In this document: in pieces, positions 7,994 through 16,620 of the stretch
Layout: each line of letters starts with the position of its first letter
Numbering within the stretch: position 1 is the first letter of the stretch
Assembly (NCBI GenBank): GCA_030835135.1
Contig: JAUQWO010000019.1
Coordinates: forward strand, 1 to 38,053
DNA length: 38,053 bases
Origin: Bacteroidota bacterium
GTDB lineage: Bacteria > Bacteroidota > Ignavibacteria > UBA10030 > UBA6906
Reading direction: 5' to 3'
Program-made: the position numbers and the translations under genes
Notes under the pieces: generated by a model
Database searches by the model: none
What the model was told of the DNA's origin: nothing
The model's input: the letters and a program-made list of their open reading frames with translations, nothing else

Positions 7994-8815
7994 TCAGCCG
8001 AAGCGTTCCTGGCGGTAGCGGTTGATCTCGTCGCGGAGTGCATGGGCCGCGGTGCGTGCTGCATCGGCGTAGTCCTCACCCGCGGAGGCGAACAGAATGC
8101 TTCGTGACGCATTGAGGAGTGCGAGCGCGCCGGTGTTGTCGCAGCCATAGTGCACCGCCTTGCGGACGTCGCCGCCCTGGGCGCCGATGCCGGGGATGAG
8201 CAGCGGCATCTCCGGCACCAGCGCGCGTATCTGTTTCAGCTGTGCCGGACGCGTCGCCCCCACCACAAGGCCGTAGTTGCCCGCCGTGTTCCACTTCTTC
8301 ACCTTGCGGACGACATGCTCATACAGCGGCTTGCCGCTGACCTTCAGATACTGCAGGTCCTTCGCGCCGGGATTGGACGTCAGGGCGAGGACGAACACGC
8401 CCCGGGAGGGATCCTTCGCGAAGGGTTCCACCGAATCGAGGCCCATATACGGATGCACCGTGGCTGAATCGAACTGCAGGTCGGTCATGATCGACCGTGC
8501 ATACATCGACGAGGAGTTGCCGATATCGCCCCGCTTGCCGTCCGCGATCGTGATCGTGTCCTTCGGGATGGAGCGCAGCACATCCCTGAGGGTCCGTGTG
8601 CCGTTATCGCCCATCGCTTCGAAGAAGGCGAGGTTGAGCTTGTACGAGCATGCCACCTCCTGCGTGGCTTCGATGATGCCGCGGCAGAAGCGCAGCACCC
8701 CGTCTTCCCTTCCCTGCAGATGGCGGGGGAGTTTCAGGGGATCGGGATCCAGCCCGACACACACGAGGGAATTGTGGTTTTCCTGACTCTGGCGCAAACG
8801 TTCGGTGAAGTTCAT
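7994..8815 (-). CDS. pyrF: orotidine 5'-phosphate decarboxylase, type 2
   Basis: Last step of UMP synthesis: OMP to UMP plus CO2. 273 aa, the size of subfamily 2. The catalytic motif DGKRGDIGNSS (family D-x-K-x-x-D) lies near residue 90; VCVGLDPDP near the N-terminus and the phosphate-binding LIPGIGAQGGD near the C-terminus are typical. I chose ATG at 8815 because NFTERLR is where homologues begin; an in-frame GTG eleven codons upstream falls in poorly conserved sequence. No strong Shine-Dalgarno is visible. The stop touches the ATG of the DUF2851 gene. Upstream are the AT-rich palindromes at 8853-8918. Confidence 0.95.
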   Translation of the reverse strand: MNFTERLRQSQENHNSLVCVGLDPDPLKLPRHLQGREDGVLRFCRGIIEATQEVACSYKLNLAFFEAMGDNGTRTLRDVLRSIPKDTITIADGKRGDIGNSSSMYARSIMTDLQFDSATVHPYMGLDSVEPFAKDPSRGVFVLALTSNPGAKDLQYLKVSGKPLYEHVVRKVKKWNTAGNYGLVVGATRPAQLKQIRALVPEMPLLIPGIGAQGGDVRKAVHYGCDNTGALALLNASRSILFASAGEDYADAARTAAHALRDEINRYRQERFG

Positions 8816-8850
8816 GGTCGTGTGTCCGGGGGGCTGATTGTAGTACACGT

Positions 8851-8927
8851 GAGAATTCGGAATTGCGAGTTCACAATTCCGAATTCATATCAGATATCTG
8901 AATTCAGATATCTGATATCTGAATTTA
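8851..8927. repeat. AT-rich heptamer array containing two nested palindromes
   Basis: The spacer between larE and pyrF is AT-rich in a GC-rich genome and reads as eleven seven-base units, the first ones of the form nnnAATT (GAGAATT, CGGAATT, GCGAGTT, CACAATT, CCGAATT), the later ones CAGATAT/TCTGAAT variants. It folds as a hairpin at 8853-8886 (13-bp stem GAATTCGGAATTG, 8-nt loop) and a perfect 32-bp palindrome at 8887-8918 centred on GAATTC. It overlaps the larE stop at 8925. Probably acts as a 3' terminator/processing structure for larE. Confidence 0.65.
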
Positions 8928-9749
8928 CTTGAGCCCCAGCACTTCATTCATAGCACCCGTGCGGTAGCCCTGGAGATCCAGCGTGACATAAATGAAGCCA
9001 AGGCTTTTCAAATGCTGCACCAGCGCGGACCGCAGCGGCTCGGCGACGAGACGCGGCAGCTCCAGCGGTCCGACCTCGATGCGCGCGGTGCTCGCATCGT
9101 GAAAGCGCACGCGGAAGGATCGGAACCCGTGCTCGCGCAGGAACGTCTCGGCGGCATCCACGCGCGTGAGGTTCTCCTTCGTGATGCCGGTGCCGTACGG
9201 GAAGCGCGACGACAGGCAGGCGAACGACTGCTTGTCCCACGTGGCAAGGCCGAGCTCCTGCGAGATCTCCCGCACCTCCGCCTTGTTCAGTCCGGCCTCG
9301 AGCAACGGCGAACGGACGTTCTTCTCATCCTTGGCCTTCATGCCCGGACGGAAGTCGCCGAGGTCGTCGGTGATCGTGCCGTCGGCGATCCACGGGATGT
9401 TCTCCTGCGCCGCGATCCCGCCCAGCTTCCCGAACAACTCGGTCTTGCAGTAATAGCAGCGGTCCACGGGGTTCTCACGGAACTTGATCTCGTCCGTCTC
9501 TTCGGTCCTGATCACGATGTACCGCGCATGCATCGCCTCGGCGAGCGCAACGGCTTCCTCGAACTCTTTCGTGGGATAGGTCTCGGACCGCCCGATCACC
9601 GCGAGGGCCTTCGTCCCGATGGTGTCGGCCGCCACCCGCAACAACAGGGTGCTGTCCACACCGCCGGAATATCCGATCACCACGCTTTCCATCTCACGCA
9701 GGATCACCTTGAGCGTCTCATATTTCACCGCCGTTGCTGCTGACAGCAT
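8925..9749 (-). CDS. larE: ATP-dependent sulfur transferase, LarE type
   Basis: PP-loop enzyme that, in the Lar pathway, adenylates and then sulfurates pyridinium-3,5-biscarboxylic acid mononucleotide on the way to the nickel-pincer nucleotide cofactor. The PP-loop SGGVDS is at residues 28-33 of the chosen start; ACLSSRFPYG near 177 holds the family Cys. A CYYC pair lies near residues 98-101. Three such cysteines are the pattern of the [4Fe-4S]-dependent LarE type rather than the single sacrificial-Cys type (established for a few members; assignment here is inference). Start ATG 9749; a GTG at 9755 is equally possible, both with GAGG-like sites. No larA, larB or larC is nearby. Confidence 0.88.
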   Translation of the reverse strand: MLSAATAVKYETLKVILREMESVVIGYSGGVDSTLLLRVAADTIGTKALAVIGRSETYPTKEFEEAVALAEAMHARYIVIRTEETDEIKFRENPVDRCYYCKTELFGKLGGIAAQENIPWIADGTITDDLGDFRPGMKAKDEKNVRSPLLEAGLNKAEVREISQELGLATWDKQSFACLSSRFPYGTGITKENLTRVDAAETFLREHGFRSFRVRFHDASTARIEVGPLELPRLVAEPLRSALVQHLKSLGFIYVTLDLQGYRTGAMNEVLGLK

Positions 9750-9829
9750 AGCCACCTCACCCTCTGATACGGAGCGGCCTCACCCCGCGGGTGCGGAGCA
9801 AGGCCGTTCGTGAAACATCCCTTCTGCTC

Positions 9830-11251
9830 CTACTTGCGCAGCAGGTTCTTGAACTCTTTGATCGACTTCACGCCGGGGTACTCGCGCTCGAAGTCCTTCC
9901 GCTTCCCGGGATCAAGATAGAAAGAACTCTTCAACGATTCCACGGCCTCGTAGTTCCGGTTGAGGACCAGGAGCACCTTTGCCCGGAGGTAGTACGAATC
10001 CGCCGAATGCGGGTTGGCATCCACCGAACGATCGAACGCCTTGAGTGCCTGGCGGTAGTAGCCGAGCTCGAAGAGCGTCTCGCCATAATCCATCCATGCC
10101 TCGGCATTCCCCGGTTCGAGCCGGGTCACCATCCGGTAGGAGAGCAGCGACTCGCGGACCTTCCCCATATTATAGAGCAGGTCAGCTTTCGCATACCACA
10201 GCTCGGGGTACTCGCCCGCGATCTCGATCGCCTTGTTGTAGTCCGCCAGGGCGTGACGGTTATCCTCGAGCGCATCGTAGCAGCTGCCGCGGCCGAAGTA
10301 GGACTCGTAATGGTTCGGGTCCAGCTTCACCGACTGCGTAAAGCACTGGATGGCATCCTTGAACTCACTCAACTCTTCGTAGGCATTCCCGAGGTTATGC
10401 CAGGCGGGAAGGTCCTTCGGCTCCAGCCGGATGGTCTCCCGGTAGCATTCCACCGCATCATGGAGACGGCCGAGGTTGGCGTACGCGTTCCCCTTGTTGT
10501 ACCAGGCGGCCGGGAAGCCTTCGTTCACTGCCAGCGCGAGGTCGTAACTCTCCAGGGCACGGTGATAGTGTCCGAGCCGGCTGAGGACGATGCCTCTATT
10601 ATACCATGCGTTGTGATTGTACGGGTCGCGGTCCAGATGCTCGTCGTAGCACCGGAGCGATTCCTCGAGCTGGTCGAGGTAGTCGCAGCAGTAGCCGAGT
10701 TCGTACCAGGCTTCGCGGTGGTCCGGGTTCCCTTCGAGGATGAAGCGGAAGATCTGTGCCGCCTCTTCGTACTTCTCCATCTTCTCGAGGGTCACTGCCT
10801 TGTTGAAGAGACCGTCTTCGTGGGTAGGCTCGATCGACAGAGCCTGTTCAAAAGTAGCCAGCGCCTCTTCGAGGCGGCCGAGGTCATCGAGGGTGATCCC
10901 GCGGTTGACAAGGATATCCGGGTCGACGGGGTTGAGCCCGAGGGCAGTGGTGAACGCGGCGAGCGCCTCCTCAAAGCGGTACAAATTGCTCAGGATGAGC
11001 CCTTTGCGCTGCCATGCGTCGGCGCTATAGGGGACGAAAGTGAGTAGGCGCTCCACCATCTTGAGCGCTTCCTCGAACCGCTCGTGGTCGAAGAAGTAGT
11101 TGACCAGTTCTTCCAGGGCTTCGATGCTCGTGATCTCCGAGGCACCGTCCCCGTACAGGTCCTTGTACTTCTTCAGCTCATCTTCGAAGCGGTCCTTCTT
11201 CCCCTCTTCGCTATCATCATCTTCAAAACTGTTAAAATCCAGTTTGCTCAT
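9830..11251 (-). CDS. tetratricopeptide-repeat protein, 12 TPRs
   Basis: A 473-aa cytoplasmic protein without signal peptide. An acidic, charged N-terminus (FEDDDSEEGKK) is followed by twelve regular 34-residue TPR units, several with the W-Y-N-K/R-G pattern (AWYNKGNAYANLGR) typical of long TPR solenoids, and a capping helix ending in EFKNLLRK. It should be a protein-protein interaction scaffold; the partner is unknown. ATG 11251 follows GGAGCGGGA. A good promoter lies upstream at 11277-11305, back to back with that of yggS. The gene may also feed larE, pyrF and DUF2851 downstream (80-bp gap to larE). Confidence 0.9.
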   Translation of the reverse strand: MSKLDFNSFEDDDSEEGKKDRFEDELKKYKDLYGDGASEITSIEALEELVNYFFDHERFEEALKMVERLLTFVPYSADAWQRKGLILSNLYRFEEALAAFTTALGLNPVDPDILVNRGITLDDLGRLEEALATFEQALSIEPTHEDGLFNKAVTLEKMEKYEEAAQIFRFILEGNPDHREAWYELGYCCDYLDQLEESLRCYDEHLDRDPYNHNAWYNRGIVLSRLGHYHRALESYDLALAVNEGFPAAWYNKGNAYANLGRLHDAVECYRETIRLEPKDLPAWHNLGNAYEELSEFKDAIQCFTQSVKLDPNHYESYFGRGSCYDALEDNRHALADYNKAIEIAGEYPELWYAKADLLYNMGKVRESLLSYRMVTRLEPGNAEAWMDYGETLFELGYYRQALKAFDRSVDANPHSADSYYLRAKVLLVLNRNYEAVESLKSSFYLDPGKRKDFEREYPGVKSIKEFKNLLRK

Positions 11252-11276
11252 TCCCGCTCCGGAAAGACTTCAACCC

Positions 11277-11305
11277 ATGATAAATCAAAAAGGGGGGGAA
11301 GTCAA
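11277..11305 (-). promoter_or_regulatory. promoter of the 12-TPR gene
   Basis: Minus strand TTGACT (11305-11300), 17-nt spacer, TATCAT (11282-11277), 25 nt before the ATG. The spacer contains a run of seven C. Its -35 lies 5 bp from the -35 of the divergent yggS promoter. Confidence 0.6.
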
Positions 11306-11309
11306 GGGT

Positions 11310-11338
11310 TTGATTTTGAGGAGGGTAGGACGTATATT
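11310..11338 (+). promoter_or_regulatory. promoter of the yggS-divIVA-ileS cluster
   Basis: TTGATT (11310-11315), 17-nt spacer, TATATT (11333-11338), predicted start near 11345, giving a leader of only about 11 nt before the yggS ATG at 11356, which has no Shine-Dalgarno in reach. Confidence 0.6.
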
Positions 11339-11355
11339 CATACCTTATATTTTTC

Positions 11356-12051
11356 ATGATTTCAGCCAATATTGATAGGGTTCGGGCCGGAATTGCGGCT
11401 GCCTGCCAGCGGACCGGGCGCCGACCCGACGAGGTCACCCTTATTGCGGTGACCAAGACCTTCCCGGCGGACCAGATCCGGGAAGCGGTTCGCGCCGGGG
11501 TCGCGGATATCGGGGAGAATTATGTCCAGGAACTCCTCCCCAAACACGAAGAGCTGTCCGGTGAGGCCATCCGATGGCACTTCATCGGACATCTTCAGTC
11601 AAATAAGGTGAAGTATCTGGCGCCGTGGGTGACGCTGGTGCATGCCCTGGACAACCGGTCGCTGGCCGAAGAGCTGGACCGGCGGGCACGGCAGCATGGA
11701 CGGGTGCTCGACGTTCTTGTCGAGGTGAATACCACCGGGGAGCAGTCGAAGTTCGGACTGCGGCCGGATGCGGTGGTGACGTTCGTGCGGTCGCTGGCCG
11801 ACCTGCAGGCGATACGCATCAGCGGGTTGATGACGATCGGTCCGTTCCTCCCCGACCCGGAAGGGTCCCGGCCGATGTTCCGGCAGCTCCGGGCGATCCG
11901 GGATGAACTCGGCGGGATCGCGCAGGCGAACCTGCACCCCGTGCATCTCTCGATGGGGATGACCGGCGACTACGAGGTGGCGGTGGAGGAGGGGGCGACA
12001 TTCATACGGATCGGGACGGCGTTGTTCGGGACCCGACCGAAAAAGGTGTAG
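11356..12051 (+). CDS. yggS: YggS family PLP-binding protein (PLP homeostasis)
   Basis: Pyridoxal-phosphate-binding protein (PLPHP, YggS/PROSC/YlmE) that buffers PLP and influences amino-acid metabolism; no robust catalytic activity is known. 231 aa, alanine-racemase-like TIM barrel. The PLP lysine is in IAVTKTFP near residue 35; GENYVQEL, WHFIGHLQSNK and LSMGMTGDYEVAVEEG (phosphate binding) are family signatures. No Shine-Dalgarno is seen; the mRNA is predicted nearly leaderless. First gene of a seven-gene same-strand cluster equivalent in order to the ylmE-divIVA-ileS region of Gram-positives. Confidence 0.95.
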   Translation: MISANIDRVRAGIAAACQRTGRRPDEVTLIAVTKTFPADQIREAVRAGVADIGENYVQELLPKHEELSGEAIRWHFIGHLQSNKVKYLAPWVTLVHALDNRSLAEELDRRARQHGRVLDVLVEVNTTGEQSKFGLRPDAVVTFVRSLADLQAIRISGLMTIGPFLPDPEGSRPMFRQLRAIRDELGGIAQANLHPVHLSMGMTGDYEVAVEEGATFIRIGTALFGTRPKKV

Positions 12052-12072
12052 CGGCGACCGGAGAGCATGACC

Positions 12073-12630
12073 ATGAAACTGACACCACTCGACATTCGCA
12101 AACAGGAATTCAAGCGCACGATGCGCGGGTACGATCCGGTCGAGATCGATACCTTCCTGGAGATGGTCGCGGCGGAGTTCGAAGAGGTCCTGAAGTCGCA
12201 GAAGGACATGCGTGACCGGGCGATCGAGCTGGAGGTGCAGCTCAAGGACTACCGCCAGATCGAGAAGACGCTCCAGCAGACCCTCCTGCAGGCGCAGGAG
12301 ACGACCGGCAAGACCTATGAGGCGGCGCGCAAGGAAGCGGAACTCATTGTCCGCGAGGCCGAGGCGAAAGCCACATCGTCCCTCACCCAGGCGCAGTCGG
12401 ACCTTGCCTCGCTGAAACGCGAGATCGATGAGTTGGGGATGCGGAAGGCATCGCTGATCCAGCAGTTGCGCGTGATCCTGAGCGCGGAGCTGGACCTGCT
12501 GAAGACACTGGAACTCGGTACGGCACGCGGACTCGTCGAGCCTTCCACGGCGGGGACCGGCAAGGCCGCGATCGACCTGGACTCTGTTGCACGAACACTG
12601 AACTATGACGGACCAACGGAAACACATTAA
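12073..12630 (+). CDS. divIVA: DivIVA domain-containing protein
   Basis: A 185-aa coiled-coil protein. The N-terminal LTPLDIRKQEFKRTMRGYD followed by VEIDTFLEMV is the membrane-curvature-binding DivIVA/GpsB domain; after it a long heptad-rich coiled coil (residues about 30-150) drives oligomerisation. DivIVA-family proteins mark poles and septa and recruit division or growth partners in Firmicutes and Actinobacteria; the role in this Gram-negative lineage is not known. I chose the second ATG (12073) because GGAGAG lies at correct spacing from it and not from the ATG at 12067. It overlaps the start of the PNP gene by 26 nt. Confidence 0.88.
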   Translation: MKLTPLDIRKQEFKRTMRGYDPVEIDTFLEMVAAEFEEVLKSQKDMRDRAIELEVQLKDYRQIEKTLQQTLLQAQETTGKTYEAARKEAELIVREAEAKATSSLTQAQSDLASLKREIDELGMRKASLIQQLRVILSAELDLLKTLELGTARGLVEPSTAGTGKAAIDLDSVARTLNYDGPTETH

Positions 12631-13426
12631 CGAGGCCATCGCGTACCTGCGGACGAAGACCGCAGCGACGCCCGGCATCGGTATCATCCTCGGCACCGGC
12701 CTCGGCGGGCTGGTGAAGGACATCGCGGTGGAGACGGTGATCGACTACAGCGCGATCCCGCACTTCCCGGTGTCCACGGTGGAATCGCACCACGGCAAGC
12801 TGATCTTCGGCACGCTCGCGGGCAAGAGCGTCGTCGCGATGCAGGGACGCTTCCACTACTACGAAGGCTACACCATGCGGCAGGTGACGTTCCCCGTCCG
12901 CGTGATGAAGTTTCTCGGCGTGAAGACCCTGCTCATTTCGAATGCCGCGGGCGGGATGAACCCCGGGTTCCGCAGGGGGAGCGTCATGCTGATCACCGAT
13001 CATATCAATCTACTCGGCGACAATCCGCTGATCGGGGCGAACGATCCCGAACTCGGGCCGCGGTTCCCCGACATGTCGGAGCCCTACAGCAAGCGGCTGC
13101 AGGCGATCGCGGAAGAGGTGGCGCTCGACAACAGGATCCGGCTTGAACGCGGCGTGTTCGTTGCGGTGCCGGGGCCGAACCTCGAGACCCGCGCGGAGTA
13201 CCGTTTCCTGCGCCTCATCGGCGCGGATGCGGTGGGGATGTCCACGATCCCGGAGAACATCGTGGCCGTGCATATGGGCATGGAAGTGATGGGGATGTCG
13301 ATCATCACGGATGAATGCTTCCCGGACGCACTCGTGCCGGCGAAGGTGGAAGAGATCATCGCGGTGGCAGGCGCAACGGAACCGAAACTCACTGCCATCA
13401 TGAAGGGCGTCGTCGCACGCCTCTGA
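12605..13426 (+). CDS. purine-nucleoside phosphorylase (trimeric type)
   Basis: Phosphorolysis of purine (deoxy)nucleosides to base and (deoxy)ribose-1-phosphate in purine salvage. 273 aa matches the trimeric PNP/MTAP class. Recognisable segments: ILGTGLGGL (phosphate loop), MQGRFHYYEGY, ISNAAGGMNPGF, VPGPNLETRAEYRFLR and the substrate-site GMSTIPENIVA; the E in NLETRAEYR and the N in ITDEC-like SIITDECF region align with base-binding positions. The gene starts inside the end of divIVA (26-nt overlap), with no clear Shine-Dalgarno, so translation is likely coupled. Its placement between divIVA and ileS differs from the Gram-positive cluster. Confidence 0.94.
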   Translation: MTDQRKHINEAIAYLRTKTAATPGIGIILGTGLGGLVKDIAVETVIDYSAIPHFPVSTVESHHGKLIFGTLAGKSVVAMQGRFHYYEGYTMRQVTFPVRVMKFLGVKTLLISNAAGGMNPGFRRGSVMLITDHINLLGDNPLIGANDPELGPRFPDMSEPYSKRLQAIAEEVALDNRIRLERGVFVAVPGPNLETRAEYRFLRLIGADAVGMSTIPENIVAVHMGMEVMGMSIITDECFPDALVPAKVEEIIAVAGATEPKLTAIMKGVVARL

Positions 13427-13446
13427 GAAGGGTTGTCACGAACACT

Positions 13447-16400
13447 ATGCGCGCATTCAAAGAACTCACGGAACGTATCTCCTATCCTGCGGTCGAACAG
13501 GAGATCCTGGCGTACTGGAAAGAACACCGGATCTTCGAGCAGAGCATCACCTCGCGTGAGGGGAAGCCCGGCTTCACGTTCTACGAGGGTCCGCCCACGG
13601 CCAACGGCCGCCCGGGCATCCATCATGTGATGAGCCGGACGCTGAAGGATCTTGCGTGCCGCTATCAGACCATGCGCGGCAAGCAGGTGCACCGCAAGGC
13701 CGGGTGGGACACCCACGGCCTGCCTGTCGAGATCGAGGTCGAGAAGGAGCTCGGGTTCAAGCACAAAGAGGACATCGTCCGCTACGGCGTGGCGGAGTTC
13801 AACAAGAAGTGCCGTGAGTCCGTGTGGAAGTACAAGGCGGACTGGGAACGGATGACGGAGCAGATGGGCTACTGGGTGGACCTCACCCGTCCGTACGTCA
13901 CGTTCGAGAACGAGTACATCGAATCCATCTGGTGGTCGCTCAAGCGCTTCCATGATGAGGGGATGATCTACAAGGGGCACAAGATCCAGCCCTACTGCCC
14001 GCGGTGTGAGACCCCGCTCTCGTCGCACGAGGTGTCGCTCGGGTACCAGGACGTGAAGGACCAGAGCGTGTATGTCCGGATGCGCCTGAAGGACGAACCG
14101 GACACGAGCTTCCTGGTGTGGACGACCACGCCGTGGACCCTCATTTCGAACGTTGCGCTCGCGGTGGCCGCGGACGTCACGTATGTGAAGGTCGAACAGA
14201 ACGGCGAGAAGCTGATCCTGGCCGAGCCGCGGCTTTCGGTGCTGGAAGGCGAGTACACCGTGCTCGAGAAATTCCCCGGCAGTGCACTTGTCGGCAGGGA
14301 GTATCACCGGATCTACAACTTCCACCCGGTCACGGCGAAGGCCTTCTATGTCGTCACGGCCACATTCGTGACGACCGAAGACGGCACCGGCATCGTGCAC
14401 ATGGCGCCGGCCTATGGCGAGGACGACAATCAGGTCGGCAAGAAGTACGGCCTGCCCACGATCCACCCGGTGAACCGGAGCGGTGCGTTCGGGCCCGATG
14501 TGCCGCCGTTCGCAGGCAAGTTCGTGCGGGATGCGGACATGGATATCATCCGCGAGCTGAAAGAGCGGAAGGTGCTGTACAAGAAAGAAGCCATCACGCA
14601 CAGCTATCCGCACTGCTGGCGCTGCAGGACGCCGCTGCTGTACTACGCGCGCGAATCGTGGTACATCAGCACCACGAAATATGCGGAGAAGATGATCGCG
14701 TTGAACAAGACGATCAACTGGTATCCGCCGGAAGTGGGCGAAGGGCGGTTCGGCAACTGGCTCGAAGAGAACAAGGACTGGGCGCTGTCGCGCGACCGGT
14801 TCTGGGGCACGCCGCTGCCCATCTGGGTCTGCCCGTCGTGCAAGAAGCAGAAATGCGTCGGCAGCGTGGCCGAATTGCGTGAAGGCACGGGGCTCGCGGA
14901 GCCGCTGGACCTGCACAAGCCGTTCGTGGATGCGGTGACGTTCACCTGTACCTGCGGCGGCACGATGACGCGCACGCCCGAGCTGATCGACGTGTGGTTC
15001 GATTCCGGCGCGATGTCGTTCGCGCAGTGGCACTATCCGTTCGAGAACAAGGAACTCATCGAATCGGGCGAGCAATATCCGGCCGATTTCATCTGTGAAG
15101 GCGTGGACCAGACGCGCGGGTGGTTCTATTCGCTCCACGCCATCGGGACGTTCCTGTTCGGCAAGCCGGCGTACAAGAACCTCCTGGTGAACGACCTGAT
15201 CCTCGACAAGGACGGACAGAAGATGTCCAAGTCGAAGGGGAACACGGTCAACCCGTTCGACGTGATGGCGAAATACGGCGCCGATGCCACCCGCTGGTAC
15301 CTCGTTACGAACAGTCCGCCCTGGCGGCCGACGATGTTCGATGAGGAGGGCGTGCTGGAGGTGCAGCGGAAGTTCTTCGGGACGCTGGTGAACACGTATG
15401 CATTCTTCGCGATGTATGCGAACATCGACAAGGTGGACTGGAAGGCCGCGGCGGTGCCGGTGGCAGAGCGTCAGGAGATCGACCGCTGGATCCTGTCGGA
15501 ACTGCAGTCGCTCATCGGGCGGTACACGGGGTACATGGCCGTGTACGACGTGACGAAGGCGGCACGCAGCATCAGCGAATTCACCATCGATCAGCTCTCG
15601 AACTGGTATGTGCGGCGCAACCGCCGCCGTTTCTGGAAGAGCGAGATGGGTGCGGACAAGCGTGCCGCGTACCAGACGTTGTATGAGTGTCTGGACACGG
15701 TGGTGAAGCTCATGGCGCCGTTCGCGCCGTTCCTTGCGGATGAGATCTACCGGAACCTGAACAGTGTCACCGGTCTCGACCCGGCGGCGTCGGTCCATCT
15801 GTCCTTCATGCCGGACGCCGATGCGTCGCGCATCGACGCGGCGCTGGAGGAACGGATGGAGCGCGCGCAGAAGATCGTGGTGCTCGTGCGCGCGATGCGC
15901 ATGAAGGCGAACCTGAAGGTGCGCCAGCCGTTGCGCCGGATCATCCTGCCGATCGCGGATGAAGCGGGCCGCGGCGATGTGCGAAGGATGCAGGACATCA
16001 TCCTGGACGAGATCAACGTCAAGGAGATCGAGTACGTGCACGACGCCTCCGGCATCGTGCGGAAGAAAGCGAAGGCGAACTTCAAGGCCATCGGCCCGAA
16101 GTTCGGGAAGTCGGTGCAGCAGGTCGCGGCGCGCATCAAGGACATGACCGGCGCCGAGATCGCCACGATGGAGCAGAACGGCAGCGTGCAGCTGGCGTCC
16201 GGCGAGCAGACGTGGACGGTGGCGGTGGACGATGTGGAGATCATGCGCGAGGACATCCAGGGCTGGCTGGTGGAGACGGATGGCGGGTTGATGGTGGCGT
16301 TGGATACCACGCTGGATGACGCGCTGGTCGCCGAGGGCGCTGCGCGCGAACTTGTGAACCGCATTCAGAACATGCGGAAGGATGCGGGGTTCGAGATCAC

Positions 16401-16593
16401 GGACCGTATCGCGATCGTGTATGCGGCGGACGCCGCGCTGGCGGAGCGTCTGGCGACACAGGAGCGGTACATCGTCACGGAAACACTGGCGGAGAGCTGG
16501 ACTGCCGGCTCGCCGGCAGGGGAGCATACGGAGACACTGGAACTCAATGGCGGATCGATCAGCATCGCCATCACACGTATGAAGCGCGGTTAA
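13447..16593 (+). CDS. ileS: isoleucyl-tRNA synthetase, type 2 (eukaryote-like)
   Basis: Charges tRNA-Ile with isoleucine; class I synthetase with editing. 1048 aa. HIGH-equivalent GIHH is at residues 57-60 (PTANGRPGIHH), KMSKS at 592-596 (GQKMSKSKGN). Cys pairs CPRC, CWRC and CPSC...CTCGG form zinc-ribbon elements. Length and the WDTHGLPVEIEVEKELG block are those of the IleRS2 branch, which includes the mupirocin-insensitive enzymes, so reduced sensitivity is a reasonable inference. Start ATG 13447, 20 nt after the PNP stop. Second half has the anticodon-binding domain (ISEFTIDQLSNWYVRRNRRRFW). Confidence 0.96.
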   Translation: MRAFKELTERISYPAVEQEILAYWKEHRIFEQSITSREGKPGFTFYEGPPTANGRPGIHHVMSRTLKDLACRYQTMRGKQVHRKAGWDTHGLPVEIEVEKELGFKHKEDIVRYGVAEFNKKCRESVWKYKADWERMTEQMGYWVDLTRPYVTFENEYIESIWWSLKRFHDEGMIYKGHKIQPYCPRCETPLSSHEVSLGYQDVKDQSVYVRMRLKDEPDTSFLVWTTTPWTLISNVALAVAADVTYVKVEQNGEKLILAEPRLSVLEGEYTVLEKFPGSALVGREYHRIYNFHPVTAKAFYVVTATFVTTEDGTGIVHMAPAYGEDDNQVGKKYGLPTIHPVNRSGAFGPDVPPFAGKFVRDADMDIIRELKERKVLYKKEAITHSYPHCWRCRTPLLYYARESWYISTTKYAEKMIALNKTINWYPPEVGEGRFGNWLEENKDWALSRDRFWGTPLPIWVCPSCKKQKCVGSVAELREGTGLAEPLDLHKPFVDAVTFTCTCGGTMTRTPELIDVWFDSGAMSFAQWHYPFENKELIESGEQYPADFICEGVDQTRGWFYSLHAIGTFLFGKPAYKNLLVNDLILDKDGQKMSKSKGNTVNPFDVMAKYGADATRWYLVTNSPPWRPTMFDEEGVLEVQRKFFGTLVNTYAFFAMYANIDKVDWKAAAVPVAERQEIDRWILSELQSLIGRYTGYMAVYDVTKAARSISEFTIDQLSNWYVRRNRRRFWKSEMGADKRAAYQTLYECLDTVVKLMAPFAPFLADEIYRNLNSVTGLDPAASVHLSFMPDADASRIDAALEERMERAQKIVVLVRAMRMKANLKVRQPLRRIILPIADEAGRGDVRRMQDIILDEINVKEIEYVHDASGIVRKKAKANFKAIGPKFGKSVQQVAARIKDMTGAEIATMEQNGSVQLASGEQTWTVAVDDVEIMREDIQGWLVETDGGLMVALDTTLDDALVAEGAARELVNRIQNMRKDAGFEITDRIAIVYAADAALAERLATQERYIVTETLAESWTAGSPAGEHTETLELNGGSISIAITRMKRG

Positions 16594-16620
16594 CCAACCA
16601 ACGGATGGAGAGGTAGAAGC

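Noticed and set aside
8853-8918. Insertion-sequence or MITE ends
   Set aside because: Inverted repeats exist, but there is no target-site duplication and no internal sequence; period-7 structure explains the DNA better.
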